Shown here piece by piece: positions 7,757-17,894 of a stretch of 64,000 bases of DNA. The number at the start of each line of letters is the position of its first letter. Within the stretch, counting starts at the first letter, position 1. A program made the translations under genes and the position numbers. A model generated the notes under the pieces. That model saw only the letters and a list, made by a program, of their open reading frames with translations. It ran no database searches and had not been told where the DNA came from. Origin of the DNA: Paraflavitalea devenefica (GTDB lineage: Bacteria; Bacteroidota; Bacteroidia; Chitinophagales; Chitinophagaceae); assembly GCF_011759375.1 (NCBI RefSeq), contig NZ_JAARML010000010.1:1-64000 (forward strand). The letters are read 5' to 3'.

Positions 7757-10147
7757 TTAAAATTTTATGACCGCTTTTTTTCCTGTATAGGTGACTACCT
7801 TGTTTGTTTGGTTGGTTGCGATCACAATGTTGAATTTTCTTTCGTTAAGCATTCCCGGAAACGAACCACTTCTATCGCCGATGATTAAAGTCTTCTTCGC
7901 ATCATCCCAGGTGAAAGTGATCGTTGAATAAACCCCTCTCTCGTAATTGTAATTATCATTCTCGTCTTCGTACAAAACGAATTTTCCGTTTGCGCCGGGG
8001 TAAACTCTTATTTCCAGGTTGTCCCACTTTTTTTCTGCTGCATACTGAACGGAAGGTCCGACGGGAATGATGGAACCTGCTTTCACATAAAGCGGAATGA
8101 TGTCGAGCGGCGTTTGCCTGCTTACTTTATTACCGCCGGAAAATTTTTCAGCAGTCCAGAAATCATACCATTCGGCGCCTGCAGGCAAATAGGTTTCTTT
8201 TGACCTGATTGTGCTGAAGTCTTCTACCTGTATTGTTTCTTTTTCGCTCACACCGGGCTTCACATACATCGCGTTGGTAACAGGGCTTACCAACAGGGAT
8301 TTGCCAAACATATATTCATCGTTAATATCCAAAGCATTTTTGTCTTTTGGAAAATCCATCATTAGAGCGCGCATCATGCTCGACTGGTTGACTGTTACAT
8401 CCCATGATGTGGAATAGATATAAGGCAATAAATGATAGCGCAGGTTGATGTATTTTTCAATGGCATCGTAATATTTGGTTCCCTTCTGTCCGAATTGATA
8501 AATTTCTCTTGGTGCATCTGCGCCATGCGAACGCATCATGGGAGTGAAAGCGCCAAACTGCATCCAGCGAACATATAATTCGCGATACTCGGGGTCTTCT
8601 AATTTTCTTTTGAACCCCGATAAAAAGAATCCTCCGATATCGGTATTCCAATAAGGTATACCGGTAAGTGAAAAATTCAAGCCGGCAGAAATCTGGCTCC
8701 TTAATGCATTCCACGATGAAGTTACATCGCCCGACCATGTATTGGCTCCATACCGTTGCTGACCGGCAAAAACCGACCGCGTGAGAATAAACACTCGCTT
8801 GCCGGAATCAACGGCACGTTGATGCGTTGATACGCCTCCCACAGTCATCAACGGAAAGGCATTGCGAACTTTCCTGAATGTTCCCAGATAAGTTTTATTA
8901 TCAAAATCCGACTGTTTGGGATCAAGATGATCCGGTTCCGATGAATCCATCCACCAGCCATCCAACCCGAGTGCAAACATTTGTTTCAAATAATTCCAGT
9001 AAATATCACGGGCAGCAGGATTGTAGGGATCATATACACGAACACCCGAAGGATAATCACGTCTTACCGGCCATTTTTCAGAACCTGATTCCGGCCATGT
9101 TTTAAAATTCATCAACGCCCCTATCTTATCCAGGTCTTTGTATTGCTTTGTATGAGGACCAAACGAATTCCAGATAGAAATGATCATGTGTGCATTCATA
9201 TTGTGAACATCGTTCACCATCTTTTGCGGGTCGGGAAATTCAGGATTTAAAAAGTCCATTGCATTCCACAAATAGTTACTTCCCCAATATTGCCAGTCCT
9301 GTATAATACCATCGAGCGGAACACCAAGCTTGCGGTATTGCTTTACTACATCCACTAATTCATCCTGGCTTTTATACCTTTCTTTACTTTGCCAAAAGCC
9401 ATAGGTCCACAATGGGAACATGGGCGCCTGCCCGGTCAATTCGCGCATGCGTGCAATCACACCATCGGCATTACCACCGTACACGAAATAATAATCAACC
9501 CCATCTCCAACATCCGATTTAAATGATGTGCCTTCTGAATTATCAGTAAACACCGTGGGAGAATAATTGTCCCAAAAAATGCCATAGCCTTTTACCGATT
9601 GAAAAAAAGGAATGTAATCATCAAGGTTTCCCTGCACCATGTTCAGCGTTACGTTGCGCTGACTCATCCTGCCTTCCTGCTGTTGACCAAGGCCATAAAT
9701 GGGTTCATCGCTGTCTAACACAAATGATTGCTGAACGGTTAATGTATTATTGCCTGCATCATTGAATGGTGTAAACTTTACGCCGTTTTGTTTTTCCTTC
9801 AGCAGTGATTCACCATTTACCGTTGCATAAATTATGTCACCGGTTTTCAGGTTAAGCGTAACGTTGAGTGTTGTGGTTCTTAAGTTTACCAAATCACCCT
9901 GCTGTTTAACATTGAATGCTGTTCTTTGCGGCTTCCTGATAACGGAAAGACTTTCTTTAGTGAAAGGGCGACCATCGGGAGATTTCAGTACTCTTACAGT
10001 TGAAGGGCTATAATATTGAACTTCGATCGCAGTCGAATTGATTATTGCTTTAATTCCAAGATCTGTTTTTTGAAAGGATTGTGCATTACTACTGTTACTA
10101 ATGGAGAAAGCAGTTAACAACAACAAAAAGGTGCTCCATTTAATCAT
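7757..10147 (-). CDS. GH31 alpha-glycosidase (alpha-xylosidase-like)
   Basis: This secreted or periplasmic GH31 enzyme (796 aa) starts with a signal peptide ending near SNSSNAQ. An N-terminal beta-sandwich (about 30-220) leads into the barrel, with nucleophile D401 in WWMDSSEPD and acid/base D474 in TWSGDVTSSW. The expected C-terminal sandwich domains complete the family length. Unlike its paralogue at 21103-23958 it has no PA14 insertion. In this locus it likely removes alpha-xylose from the non-reducing end of xyloglucan oligosaccharides, though alpha-glucosidase is possible. It is separated from GH74 by 218 bp containing a strong hairpin, so its expression may be set differently from the first part of the operon. 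Confidence 0.9.
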   Translation of the reverse strand: MIKWSTFLLLLTAFSISNSSNAQSFQKTDLGIKAIINSTAIEVQYYSPSTVRVLKSPDGRPFTKESLSVIRKPQRTAFNVKQQGDLVNLRTTTLNVTLNLKTGDIIYATVNGESLLKEKQNGVKFTPFNDAGNNTLTVQQSFVLDSDEPIYGLGQQQEGRMSQRNVTLNMVQGNLDDYIPFFQSVKGYGIFWDNYSPTVFTDNSEGTSFKSDVGDGVDYYFVYGGNADGVIARMRELTGQAPMFPLWTYGFWQSKERYKSQDELVDVVKQYRKLGVPLDGIIQDWQYWGSNYLWNAMDFLNPEFPDPQKMVNDVHNMNAHMIISIWNSFGPHTKQYKDLDKIGALMNFKTWPESGSEKWPVRRDYPSGVRVYDPYNPAARDIYWNYLKQMFALGLDGWWMDSSEPDHLDPKQSDFDNKTYLGTFRKVRNAFPLMTVGGVSTHQRAVDSGKRVFILTRSVFAGQQRYGANTWSGDVTSSWNALRSQISAGLNFSLTGIPYWNTDIGGFFLSGFKRKLEDPEYRELYVRWMQFGAFTPMMRSHGADAPREIYQFGQKGTKYYDAIEKYINLRYHLLPYIYSTSWDVTVNQSSMMRALMMDFPKDKNALDINDEYMFGKSLLVSPVTNAMYVKPGVSEKETIQVEDFSTIRSKETYLPAGAEWYDFWTAEKFSGGNKVSRQTPLDIIPLYVKAGSIIPVGPSVQYAAEKKWDNLEIRVYPGANGKFVLYEDENDNYNYERGVYSTITFTWDDAKKTLIIGDRSGSFPGMLNERKFNIVIATNQTNKVVTYTGKKAVIKF

Positions 10148-10239
10148 TACCGAGGTTTTAGTTTTGCTTAAATAAATTATTTCTTACCTCATATCGAGTT
10201 TCACAGCAATCTTCGTGAAACTAAAAATCATTGCAGAAT

Positions 10240-10291
10240 GCAAAGAAGAGAGTTGATGGAGATCATTCTCTCTGTCAACTCTCTTCTCTGC
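10240..10291. repeat. Intercistronic 17-bp stem-loop
   Basis: Between GH74 and GH31, bases 10240-10256 and 10275-10291 form an inverted repeat of 17 bp with one mismatch around an 18-base loop. A smaller repeat (TTTCAC/GTGAAA, 10199-10220) lies next to it. There is no T tract directly after it on the minus strand, so it is more likely an RNA processing or stability element than a full terminator. I saw no second promoter in the 218-bp gap. Confidence 0.65.
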
Positions 10292-10365
10292 GTGAAATAA
10301 ATCCTGTCAATAGTTCAATTCCGATACTGTTTATTTACTCTTGCCTATAGCTGGTGCAGGAGTTC

Positions 10366-13300
10366 TTAATTAACAATGAGCTTCTTAATGAAACTAACTC
10401 CTTTCGACTTTATCTTCACAATGTAAAACCCTGCCTTAAGCCTTGAATTGATCTGTATCTTATTACCGCCCTGCGCATTCTTTACGTAAAGCTTTCTGCC
10501 GAGGTTATCATAAACTGTTATGACCGCATTTTCTGACATTTGGGGAAGAAGGATCGTAAACCTTCCTCCGTTTGACGGATTCGGATATAGGCTAATAGCA
10601 TCCTCATTGATAGTGTTCGTGTTCACCTGCGTTGATAGTCTGGCGCCCGAAGATCCGGGAATGAACGGTGAGAGATAGTTTCCGGCGATTACCTGTTGTG
10701 TAATGCCGGGACCCTGCCAGGCTACCGCTATATTGTCTCCACCGGTAGCTTCCTTGTGAAGCACTTCGATGTAGTATTTCTGTCCGGCAACCAGGTTAAT
10801 GGTAGCAGACTGCTGTGTGCTGTACTTATTCCATTCTCTCGAATTCGTCCATCCGTTCACGTAGGCTATCCTTGATGCATTGGCCGGGTTGTCGCTGGTG
10901 CTCAGGTATAGCTCCGTGTTATCATCTCCCGCGAGCCAGAAAGTGTAGCTTCCACTTGCAGTTGGATGGATATATCCGCGGATCCTGGTCCCATAGTTAT
11001 CCGCCCAGTTTGTGGGGGCTTCGAGGCTGGTGAGCTGCCCGCTACCCGTAGGATTGTTTGGATAATTGGAATTGGAGGTCAGGCTACTAATTGCAGTTCC
11101 GCTGATCCCTGTCCACCATTGTCTCAGTATAGAGCCGGTCACGGTTAAGTTAAAGGTCTGCGTGCTTTGGCATCCTCCGCTATTGGTGTACGTGGCCACA
11201 TAGTTCCCTGCCTGGTTCACCTGGATATTTGAAATGCCTGCTTCACGCGTAGTAGCAGTAAAATTATTCGGACCGCTCCAGCTCCACGATCCTCCCTGCA
11301 CAGGCTGAGGGCCAAACAGCACGCTGCCACCTGCAGCTAAAGTACCACTGGCTGTCTGCTGCCAGCTTCCGCCATTAAGCTGTACGTACGGGGTAATGGT
11401 AGAAGGCGTACAGGCGGCAGGCTCCCAGTAAATTAAACCTCTTCCTCCGCCGGCGCTCATATATACCCTTCCCGCAACGTTCATGTCTCCGGCGAGCAAT
11501 GGCGCGCCTGCGAACTGATGGGCGTCATCATTTAATTTGAGCCAGGTAGCACCCTGATCTGTTGATCTGAATAGGCCTGTTACGCCTGACACTGTTCCCC
11601 AAATGAAAACAGTAGGATAGCTGGCTCCGGGCATCGCTATTCCTATACCCACCGCTTTGCAATAAGTTACATTGGCAACAGTCGTATAAGCTACTCCGGC
11701 GTTGGTTGAATATTTTAATCCATTGTTGAAAAGCGGTACCCACACATGACCTTCAAAGCCCGACACTGTCCTCATCTGGGCTGGTTCCCATGGATAATTC
11801 GCGGTTGATGCGCCCGGCGTGCCTGCTAGGGAGAAACTGACTCCCTTATTGGTGCTTCTGAATAGCTCCCCGGTTCTCGGCGAGAATATGTAGAAATAAT
11901 TTGAATTTACCTGGTCAGCCACCGGAGCAGCGTATTGTACGGATACACCCGAACAGGCCGTCCAACTGGCTCCGTTGTTGGTGGTATAGTAGGTAGTTGT
12001 TGACTCCCAGGGGCAGTGCAGGATAGTGCCTCCATCGGCGCTGATGGAAACCTTTCCATCTGTACCCATATTAGTGGCGCATCCCGTCCATGTAGCGCCC
12101 TTATCGTTGGAATAGTAAACAACGTTTCCACCGTTAGAAGCTCTTACGACCCTGTTTGTGTTGCCGGCCGCATAAGCAATGCTCTGATTATTCCCATCTG
12201 TAGGAGAAAGTCTTGCCTGCGGAATAGCAGTCAGCGGCTCATGCACAAAGCCTGTTACGTCGCCAAAAGAGGAGATAACCGAACCTCCGGGAATGCTTGT
12301 TATGTCGAGCAATGCTGTTTCTTCAATGCCGGTCACATCATATTTCCAGGTAGTATTCGTGGCGGTAATATCAGGACAGGTATATATGCCGCCTCCGCCT
12401 ATTACGCGCACCCTGTTAACATTAGCCTGGTCAAACTCGATACAGTCCATCCAGTTAATCGCGCCCCCGGTAGACCATCCCATGCCGTTAGGATCATAGG
12501 TAGCGGTCGCACCATCATTCTTAAGGGTCCAGGTCGATCCGCCATCGGTAGTGAGGAAAACGAAGTCGCCCCAGCCGGTACCAAACTGGTTGTTCCAGTA
12601 CATGCCATTGGTGGAAACGATCACCCGGTTAACATTCGTAGGGTCGATACTTACGCCTCCGTAGGAATAATCCTTCGAATGAACAGGTGTAACGTTGGTC
12701 CACACACCTGTAGAAGTGTTGAGCTTATATACCTTTCCGGATCCTTCGCCTAAATTTGGACCTTCACCATTCGCATAGGTAACATACATCGTGGTTCCCT
12801 GCAGGGCGGCCCGGTGCGGCATAAAACTGTTGGTTGGAGAAATGTCGGTAAAGCTGGCGCCCCCGTTTGTACTCCTGTAGAGAGTCGCCCCTCCGGTGCG
12901 GGAAACACCGATGTAAATGGTTTGACTTGCTCCATTCACTACGCTGCTTGAAGGGTCAAAAAGCACGAAACAAATCCCATTGCCGTTGGTTGTGGTAGTT
13001 ACACCGCTCCAGGTCTGGCTCCAGGTTACGCCTGCATCTGTACTCTTCCACAATCCGTTCGCCCTTGTGCCACAGAATAATATATTACTATTTTTGGGGT
13101 CAACTGCCAATCGTTCACCGTTACCGCGCCCACTTCCATTTCCATGCACTTTAAACGTATTGGTAAGGTCTGTATAAGTAAAAGTATTTCCTTTATCGGT
13201 GGACTTTAATATAGCCGACTTCCCTGTGCCAACGTAATTGGTTCCGCAGAGCATATACACATTATTGGCATTCTGCGGATCAAGCGCCAGGGCCTCAACT

Positions 13301-13581
13301 CCATAAAGGTCACCTTGTGAATCGTCAAGCCAATCGAGCAGCTGAACCCATTTGTTGTTGGCGGCATCCCAGCGGTAAGCGCCGCCCACATCGGTGCGGC
13401 AATATCGGTCGCCGGTTGTTTTGTGGGTAACGATGCCGGTCACAAATCCGCCACCGCCAATAGGTGCATGCTTATAGACATAGCCGGAGGTTTGAGCGAA
13501 CATTTTAAAGGACATAAAAAGTCCGGTAACAAAAAGTAGTATAACCTTTTGTTTACAGGGTACCAGTAATTTTGTTTTCAT
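10366..13581 (-). CDS. GH74 xyloglucanase with Ig-like, PA14 and T9SS sorting domains
   Basis: This large secreted endo-xyloglucanase has 1071 aa. I use the ATG at 13581 (MKTKLLVPCKQK), 34 bp after the GH5 stop; the longer frame to 13644 overlaps GH5 and spoils the signal peptide. Twin seven-bladed propellers fill residues 30-760. D64 (CRTDVGGAYRWD) and D441 (SFGDVTGFVH) match the two catalytic aspartates of GH74. An Ig-like domain (about 770-850) and a PA14-type domain (about 855-980) follow. The last 75 residues form a type IX secretion sorting domain (SLYPNPSNGG, ending LKAGFYIVKIKSKG). It should cut the backbone outside the cell. Confidence 0.92.
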   Translation of the reverse strand: MKTKLLVPCKQKVILLFVTGLFMSFKMFAQTSGYVYKHAPIGGGGFVTGIVTHKTTGDRYCRTDVGGAYRWDAANNKWVQLLDWLDDSQGDLYGVEALALDPQNANNVYMLCGTNYVGTGKSAILKSTDKGNTFTYTDLTNTFKVHGNGSGRGNGERLAVDPKNSNILFCGTRANGLWKSTDAGVTWSQTWSGVTTTTNGNGICFVLFDPSSSVVNGASQTIYIGVSRTGGATLYRSTNGGASFTDISPTNSFMPHRAALQGTTMYVTYANGEGPNLGEGSGKVYKLNTSTGVWTNVTPVHSKDYSYGGVSIDPTNVNRVIVSTNGMYWNNQFGTGWGDFVFLTTDGGSTWTLKNDGATATYDPNGMGWSTGGAINWMDCIEFDQANVNRVRVIGGGGIYTCPDITATNTTWKYDVTGIEETALLDITSIPGGSVISSFGDVTGFVHEPLTAIPQARLSPTDGNNQSIAYAAGNTNRVVRASNGGNVVYYSNDKGATWTGCATNMGTDGKVSISADGGTILHCPWESTTTYYTTNNGASWTACSGVSVQYAAPVADQVNSNYFYIFSPRTGELFRSTNKGVSFSLAGTPGASTANYPWEPAQMRTVSGFEGHVWVPLFNNGLKYSTNAGVAYTTVANVTYCKAVGIGIAMPGASYPTVFIWGTVSGVTGLFRSTDQGATWLKLNDDAHQFAGAPLLAGDMNVAGRVYMSAGGGRGLIYWEPAACTPSTITPYVQLNGGSWQQTASGTLAAGGSVLFGPQPVQGGSWSWSGPNNFTATTREAGISNIQVNQAGNYVATYTNSGGCQSTQTFNLTVTGSILRQWWTGISGTAISSLTSNSNYPNNPTGSGQLTSLEAPTNWADNYGTRIRGYIHPTASGSYTFWLAGDDNTELYLSTSDNPANASRIAYVNGWTNSREWNKYSTQQSATINLVAGQKYYIEVLHKEATGGDNIAVAWQGPGITQQVIAGNYLSPFIPGSSGARLSTQVNTNTINEDAISLYPNPSNGGRFTILLPQMSENAVITVYDNLGRKLYVKNAQGGNKIQINSRLKAGFYIVKIKSKGVSFIKKLIVN

Positions 13582-13615
13582 AAAGTTTAGATCATTTAAG
13601 TTTATCAAAATATCT

Positions 13616-15082
13616 CTATTTGGCCCCTGCCAAAAGAGCGTCAATCGTACGCTGATCTTTTACTGTATTATTCCGCCTGTCAAGAGCACCACCCGTATCC
13701 CACCAGAAAGGTTTTATTCCGCGTGCCAATGCTTCTTTCGTTGTAAAGTTTATCCAATAGTCCACGGAGGCGTTATGGAGGGCCAGCTCTTTGGGAACAT
13801 TGGCGGAACCATCACGCCTGTAAGCGCCATACTCGCCCATGATAACCGGGATCCCTTTATCCACAAATTTTGTTTTCATCTTATTGTAGTCAGCAATTTG
13901 GTCGTTCTCTTCTCCGTAGGTAGCGTTACGATCAGGTTCAATGGTTGAATGATACCCATTGCCCCAGTAGTAAGCCATTTTACCCCAGCTCACGTCCTGG
14001 TTAAGGAAACAAAACTGTGATGGCAAATAATTATGCACTTCCACCATGAGGCGGTTGGCTGTAGGATCTATGGGAAGTGTGTTCATCAGATCAAATGTCA
14101 ATCCCGGGTTTGTGTTTGGGCCCTGAACAATAAGAACGCGGTGGCTGTTCCTTCCACCTGTAGCACGAACGGCAGTAACGAAGGTCTGGTGGTATGATGC
14201 CAGAACAGCCACCTTCTCCGCATTATCAGCAGCCGGTTCATTAGCGCTGGCCAGCATGAGATGCTCATCAAAGTCGCGCATGCCGGTTGCGATTTGCTCC
14301 CATAATGCTTTTTGTTTGGCATTGACAGAATCCTGCTTCAGTTTAGTGATGTTATTTTCCAGCCAGCCGCCATCCCAATGAATATTCAGCATAACATACA
14401 TGCCATTATTTACACAATAACCAACAACCTCTTTTACCCTGTTAAGCCAATTTTGATCTATGTGTGCAGTGCCTTTGTTGTCAATATGAATATCCCATGC
14501 ACAGGGTAAGCGAATAGCAGTAAAACCTAATTGCTTTACAGATTTTACATACGACTCGGTGATCAGGGGGTTGCCCCAGCTTGTTTCTCCGCCGGTAGCT
14601 TCCAATGTATTCCCAATGTTCCATCCTAATTTGAATTTGGCAGCCAGTTGCACAGCGGTACTCATCCCTGTGGAATCAGGCGCTTTGGGCGAGGTATTAT
14701 ACGAGGGATAAATGTAGCTGGACTGCGAGACGGTAACTCTCCGGGCCTGGCCGTTCGTAGCACTTACCGTCAATATGGTGGAGCGGGATGCACCGGTGCT
14801 ATTAGCCAACGCTGTTAACCGGATAGTGCTACTGCCGCTGCTTCCCGTTGTTTTACTGAATTGTAACCAAGAGGTAGCAGCGTCGCCGATGGTCCATTGT
14901 GCATTTCCGTTGATCGTCAGATCTGTAATACCGCCATCCGGAGTAAATGAAACCTCAGTTGGAGATACGGATAGCTGCGGTGCAGCAACAGCCGCCTTTT
15001 TATTACAAGATGCGTACAACAGCACCGTCATTAACAAACCCCAATATGCGCATTTACTAATGTTCATTTTTTCAGTCTTCAT
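13616..15082 (-). CDS. BACON-GH5 surface endo-xyloglucanase (GH5_4-like)
   Basis: This lipoprotein endoglucanase (488 aa) is anchored by a lipobox at LLYASC. A BACON domain (about 36-122, starting APQLSVSP) precedes a GH5 barrel opening at LGWNIGNTLEA. The acid/base is E282 (ASANEP) and the nucleophile E417 (IMGEYGAY). The same BACON-GH5 order occurs in the surface xyloglucanase BoGH5A of Bacteroides ovatus, which opens xyloglucan for import. It follows the surface binding protein by 22 bp and precedes GH74 by 34 bp, so two backbone-cutting enzymes are made together. Subfamily 4 is inferred from domain order and context. Confidence 0.92.
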   Translation of the reverse strand: MKTEKMNISKCAYWGLLMTVLLYASCNKKAAVAAPQLSVSPTEVSFTPDGGITDLTINGNAQWTIGDAATSWLQFSKTTGSSGSSTIRLTALANSTGASRSTILTVSATNGQARRVTVSQSSYIYPSYNTSPKAPDSTGMSTAVQLAAKFKLGWNIGNTLEATGGETSWGNPLITESYVKSVKQLGFTAIRLPCAWDIHIDNKGTAHIDQNWLNRVKEVVGYCVNNGMYVMLNIHWDGGWLENNITKLKQDSVNAKQKALWEQIATGMRDFDEHLMLASANEPAADNAEKVAVLASYHQTFVTAVRATGGRNSHRVLIVQGPNTNPGLTFDLMNTLPIDPTANRLMVEVHNYLPSQFCFLNQDVSWGKMAYYWGNGYHSTIEPDRNATYGEENDQIADYNKMKTKFVDKGIPVIMGEYGAYRRDGSANVPKELALHNASVDYWINFTTKEALARGIKPFWWDTGGALDRRNNTVKDQRTIDALLAGAK

Positions 15083-15104
15083 AGATGTACATTTAGCTAT
15101 TATG

Positions 15105-16289
15105 TCATTGAATTTTTACCACCCTGATGTTATCGAAAGCAGCATTGAACCCGGTTGCGGTGGGCGACGGGGAATTATTGATCAGCCAGATGTGCACACT
15201 GCCGGAACCTGAATTACCTAACAGATCTTTTAATGAAGCCGCAGGTGTACCGGTTCCATTATTGGTGAGAAATAAGGATAACGGGATTGTTACCGTTGTC
15301 CAACCTGCTGTGGAAAAATTGGAGGTATTTCCATTGGCATCTTTCCAGGGCTCATAGCGACCCACATAAGCAGTACTATAATCTTTTACAACAAAGATTG
15401 ACCCGCCATTCCAGGCAGCAGGCACATTCACTTCAAACTTGAACGCATAGCTTCCTACAGGCGCATTCAGGCTATCGACCGGCACCCATTGCACGCCATT
15501 GGTATTGATACTCCGGCCGCCATTCCACCAGCTCCATTCATTGGCATTCAAAACAGGATCGGTCATAATGGCATAATAACCCCTGTTACCCGTAAAAAGA
15601 CTGCTGCTGTTACTGGTGCTGGTGGCTCCCCAGCTATATGGGTTCAGGTCATCAAAATTGCACAGCACGCCGGTAGTTACATCATTCACATTGTATACAG
15701 TGGTGTCTGCACCCGACTGGGTGGTGATGATCACCGGGCCGCTTTGGGTCAATGCCGGCAATTTAAAACCTACCGAAGTTCCGTCTGTAGTTCCTGCATA
15801 GGCGGTAACTGCTGTGCCCGCAAAGCTGATGCTTTTAATAAAAAAGAAGTTAAGGCCGTATATACGAACCGAATCTCCTTCATTGGCGTTTTCGTTGGAA
15901 ACGGAAGTGATGGTAGGCGCCGGGGCTGCTATTTTAAATGTAAAGGTAGTGGCGCCCTCCGGCGTCACATAGCGGATGGTATTGAGCTGTTCGGCTGGTA
16001 CTGAAGGGAAGGGTATTACCGAGGGCACCTGCACCGCTGCGCTGGTATCGGAAAACAAAGCGCTGTTAAAAGAGGCAGGCACTCCATTGAAAGCTATTTG
16101 GGTAGCTCCTTTTAAGCTATGGCCCAGCAGCACTACCCACTGACCCGGCTCCAGACTATTGAGTACAGAATCGCCAGGCGCCGGTGAAAAATTGCGTACA
16201 CCTGTAATAACAGGGCTGTTCGATGTATCTTTTTTACAAGCGCACAGCAATATATAGGCAACAGCTAAGCTGTATAATATCTTTTTCAT
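15105..16289 (-). CDS. Surface glycan-binding lipoprotein with IPT/TIG repeats
   Basis: This 394-aa lipoprotein (lipobox LLCAC, Cys 18) sits in the slot after SusD that surface glycan-binding proteins occupy in many Bacteroidota loci. Two IPT/TIG-type beta domains (about 25-115 and 117-205) act as a stalk. The C-terminal half (about 207-394, starting CNFDDLNPYSWG and ending FDNIRVVKIQ) is rich in Trp, Tyr and Asn and looks like a jelly-roll carbohydrate-binding module. It has no catalytic motif I recognise. It probably holds xyloglucan at the surface for the SusCD complex and GH5. The ligand is inferred from neighbours. Confidence 0.82.
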   Translation of the reverse strand: MKKILYSLAVAYILLCACKKDTSNSPVITGVRNFSPAPGDSVLNSLEPGQWVVLLGHSLKGATQIAFNGVPASFNSALFSDTSAAVQVPSVIPFPSVPAEQLNTIRYVTPEGATTFTFKIAAPAPTITSVSNENANEGDSVRIYGLNFFFIKSISFAGTAVTAYAGTTDGTSVGFKLPALTQSGPVIITTQSGADTTVYNVNDVTTGVLCNFDDLNPYSWGATSTSNSSSLFTGNRGYYAIMTDPVLNANEWSWWNGGRSINTNGVQWVPVDSLNAPVGSYAFKFEVNVPAAWNGGSIFVVKDYSTAYVGRYEPWKDANGNTSNFSTAGWTTVTIPLSLFLTNNGTGTPAASLKDLLGNSGSGSVHIWLINNSPSPTATGFNAAFDNIRVVKIQ

Positions 16290-16311
16290 TTTTGATCGTT
16301 TAATAGTTACA

Positions 16312-17883
16312 TCAATAATAGGCTACCGGTGGTTCAGATAGTTTCGGATCGGCCGTGAGCTCAGTAGCTGGTATGGGCAGCGTAAACGTATAGATGGTTG
16401 GCGGCGTAATCGCTACGTTGTAAGGCGTTGGCGTAGCAATACCATTGCTGTAGGTAAACAATTGCCGCTTTTGATTTTTGAGGGCATCAATAGCTTTTTG
16501 CGGGTTGTAGTAGGAAAGTCTTACCAGGTCGAACCAGAACTGGCTTTCGTATACCAGTTCAATTCTTCTTTCCCTGAAAAGGGTGTCGGCATCGAGCAAC
16601 GGCGCCGGATCAACCCCTGCCCTGGTACGCACTTTATTAAAATATTTCAGTGCCTCTGCATCGGTGGTAGAAGCGTTATTACCAAGAATAGCTTCGGCAT
16701 ATACAAGATATACATCAGCCAGGCGCAGCAGGGCATTGTGCTCAATAGACGACCAAAGATCCATCGTGGGTGAGTTGTTATCCGCAGCAGTGCCAACTAC
16801 ATGCTTTTTAAGGTTACATGAGGTTGCCCTGTATCCGCCACCGGCAGCATTCAGTTCAGGGTAAAAGTCCCCTGTAAGCATAAAAGATGCTTTACGCCGG
16901 ACGGAATCCTGTTGTGTATATAAAGTATACAGGTCGTAAGTGGGGCCTATGGCGCCCCCCCAGCCACCACCGCCGGTTACCAGGTCGCCGCTGGGTGCAA
17001 ACTGCGCCTGCAGTGCATTGCCTAACCCATAACCTACACCAGGCGCCCATTGCAATGCAAAAAGCGATTCCTGGCTATTGTTATACTGCGTTCTGAAAAG
17101 ATTATAATAGCTGGACAGCAGTGATAAACCGCTTTTGTTGCAAACATTACCGGCGTATAATTTAGCACTGTCTAATAAAGCCTGGTTTCGGGTCATGTTC
17201 TGGTTAAGGCCGGCCCAGGTGAGGTATATTTTGCTGAGCATGCCCTGCGCCGACCAGGTGGTTACCCTGCCTGCTGCATCTGAAGCCGGCAGGTTTTTCG
17301 CCGCAAAGGTTAGATCGGAAGCAATGAATTTATATACGTCCGACACAATATTCCGGCGCAGCAACGGCGAGTCTATCAGCTTGGTGTTGTCTTCTATAAT
17401 AGGTACTGCCCCCCATAACTGTACGAGGTGAAAGTAAACAGTAGCCCTGACGAACCTGGCTTCGGCCAGTGCGGCATTTATGTCTTTCGCCGGTATAGTG
17501 GCCGGCGCTTTATCCCTGATGGCCTTGATGGTAACATTGCATTGACCTACGATCTTGTAAAAACTGCGCCAGGTACCGGCCAATTGGCCATTATCACCCG
17601 TAATGGAGAAGGTGGTGAATTGCACCAGGTCGGGATTGTATGGCTGCAGCAGATTGCCGCTTAATACGTCGCCTACCCCGAGGTATGGAAAAGAATTATA
17701 GTCGAACCAGGTAGCGCCACCATATAATGCTGCGGTGGCCAGCCTCAGATCGGAAGTGGATTGGTAAAAGTTATCCGAAGTGATCTGTGATAAAGACGGA
17801 CGATCGAGAAAACTTTTTTGGCAACCGGATGTACACACCAGTACAAACAGCAGCGGTATAATGATTCTATATATTAATTTCAT
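16312..17883 (-). CDS. SusD-family nutrient-binding lipoprotein (pair 1)
   Basis: This 523-aa protein is the outer-membrane lid that captures oligosaccharides for the SusC channel. The start at 17883 (MKLIYRIIIPLLF) lies 11 bp after the SusC stop and gives a proper lipoprotein signal with Cys 21 (CTSGCQKSFLD); the longer open frame runs back into susC and is rejected. SusD hallmarks include FLDRPSLSQITSDNFYQSTSDL after the anchor, TPR-like helices, and a C-terminal region with NKVRTRAG and RRIELVYESQFWFDL. The length is normal. Confidence 0.95.
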   Translation of the reverse strand: MKLIYRIIIPLLFVLVCTSGCQKSFLDRPSLSQITSDNFYQSTSDLRLATAALYGGATWFDYNSFPYLGVGDVLSGNLLQPYNPDLVQFTTFSITGDNGQLAGTWRSFYKIVGQCNVTIKAIRDKAPATIPAKDINAALAEARFVRATVYFHLVQLWGAVPIIEDNTKLIDSPLLRRNIVSDVYKFIASDLTFAAKNLPASDAAGRVTTWSAQGMLSKIYLTWAGLNQNMTRNQALLDSAKLYAGNVCNKSGLSLLSSYYNLFRTQYNNSQESLFALQWAPGVGYGLGNALQAQFAPSGDLVTGGGGWGGAIGPTYDLYTLYTQQDSVRRKASFMLTGDFYPELNAAGGGYRATSCNLKKHVVGTAADNNSPTMDLWSSIEHNALLRLADVYLVYAEAILGNNASTTDAEALKYFNKVRTRAGVDPAPLLDADTLFRERRIELVYESQFWFDLVRLSYYNPQKAIDALKNQKRQLFTYSNGIATPTPYNVAITPPTIYTFTLPIPATELTADPKLSEPPVAYY

Positions 17884-17894
17884 ATAATTTTCTT

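Noticed and set aside
12016..12753. 245-codon open frame opposite the GH74 gene
   Set aside because: It is antisense to a strongly supported propeller enzyme, shows no recognisable domain, and follows from the codon pattern of the real gene.
13582..13644. Longer N-terminus for the GH74 gene
   Set aside because: It overlaps the GH5 stop and hides the signal peptide that begins at the ATG at 13581.
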